NCBI GenBank assembly: GCA_026874595.1
Contig: CM049307.1
Span: 38,540,862-38,604,861, forward strand
Length of the DNA stretch: 64,000 nt
Direction of reading: 5' to 3'
Source of the DNA: Sipunculus nudus
Lineage: Eukaryota > Annelida > Sipuncula > Golfingiida > Sipunculidae
Both the position numbers and the translations under genes were made by a program. The notes below the pieces were generated by a model. The model was given only the letters and a program-made list of their open reading frames with translations. It ran no database searches and had not been told where the DNA came from. Below, piece after piece: positions 63,561 through 64,000 of the stretch; position 1 is the first letter of the stretch; each line of letters begins with the position of its first letter.

Positions 63561-64000
63561 GCCGAAATCTTTGATTTTAATGACTAAATGACTGAAGTCC
63601 CCCATGTTCCAACAGAGCCCTCCGCTCAATGTCCGATTTATGGGTCAGTTTCAAGGTTTTTCAAGCAGGGTTCCCGTGAGTCACTTGGTAAATAGTTATA
63701 CAGTGGTGGGGGAATTCCTTGCCGCCGGCAGGTACCCAGGCATGGCGTCCCTTCTGAAAATGTTGACAAAGCGTCGTGAGCCATGTGGCCAATAAAAGCC
63801 CCAATCATTTCTAAATTTGGCTGGTTATTTTGAACAGCTAGTCGTTTTAATCTGCTATCGTCCAGCAAAAGGACTAGATGTTATAATGGCCGAAAACCTG
63901 TAAAAAACGTCAGTGCTATTTCAAGCGCTTCTTTAATTTACTTGCATTCTACTAGAAATTAACCAGTAAAATTAATTAAACATAAAATATTAAAGCCTCT
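63561..64000. other. Spacer to window end, no gene seen
   Basis: Frames of 63 and 76 codons on opposite strands overlap at 63.6-63.87 kb with no motif. Confidence 0.45.

Overview
This looks like a gene-poor stretch of an animal nuclear genome, most likely a marine mollusc and probably a bivalve. The sequence is AT-rich with long non-coding spacers. It has abundant microsatellites and minisatellites, tRNA-derived SINEs, a decayed non-LTR retrotransposon, and several dispersed repeats with internal sub-repeats and frequent GACCTTGAC / GGTCAAGGTCAC words. No bacterial or viral operon structure is present. The taxon call is an inference from repeat style, not from a recognised host gene. I found no host protein-coding gene I would stake a name on. 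Almost all open frames are short and look like chance frames. Two GC-richer islands (13.1-14.1 kb; minus strand at 59.3-59.8 kb) look somewhat exon-like but are unassigned.

Layout. 0-9.5 kb is mostly unique spacer with a decayed repeat near 2 kb, an ETS+NRF1+TATA motif cluster near 5.6 kb and a strong 21-bp hairpin at 6.53 kb. A full-length tRNA-headed SINE with a 15-bp target-site duplication lies at 9.56-9.99 kb, and a decayed relative lies at 44.85-44.99 kb. 13.1-14.1 kb is the exon-like island. 17.16-18.96 kb is a roughly 61-76-bp satellite, split by a 0.7-kb repeat that is itself internally duplicated. 22.11-22.46 and 36.64-36.98 kb are two diverged copies of an unnamed repeat of about 345 bp. 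A 21-bp minisatellite that stays open as a heptapeptide repeat lies at 26.46 kb, and a 31-bp minisatellite packed with GATA-type motifs at 27.68 kb.

37.2-38.2 kb is a repeat mosaic. It contains a 154-bp element with TGTTACG...CGTAACA ends that carries a tRNA-like A/B-box promoter and sits in one unit of a short tandem repeat, so the neighbouring unit serves as an empty site. 41.42-43.91 kb is a 5'-truncated, mutated L1/Tx1-type LINE copy with a 13-bp target-site duplication. 45.4 kb carries a 63-bp tandem repeat, 57.4-58.3 kb a nearly identical 464-bp tandem duplication and 60.1-60.6 kb a 180-bp triplication. 62.7-63.6 kb is a composite dispersed repeat carrying a strong CTCF-like motif.

The window reads as an intergenic or large intronic region shaped by retroposition and tandem-repeat growth. 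Scattered GC-richer islands and CTCF-like, NRF1-like and GATA-like motifs make a regulatory landscape possible but unproven.
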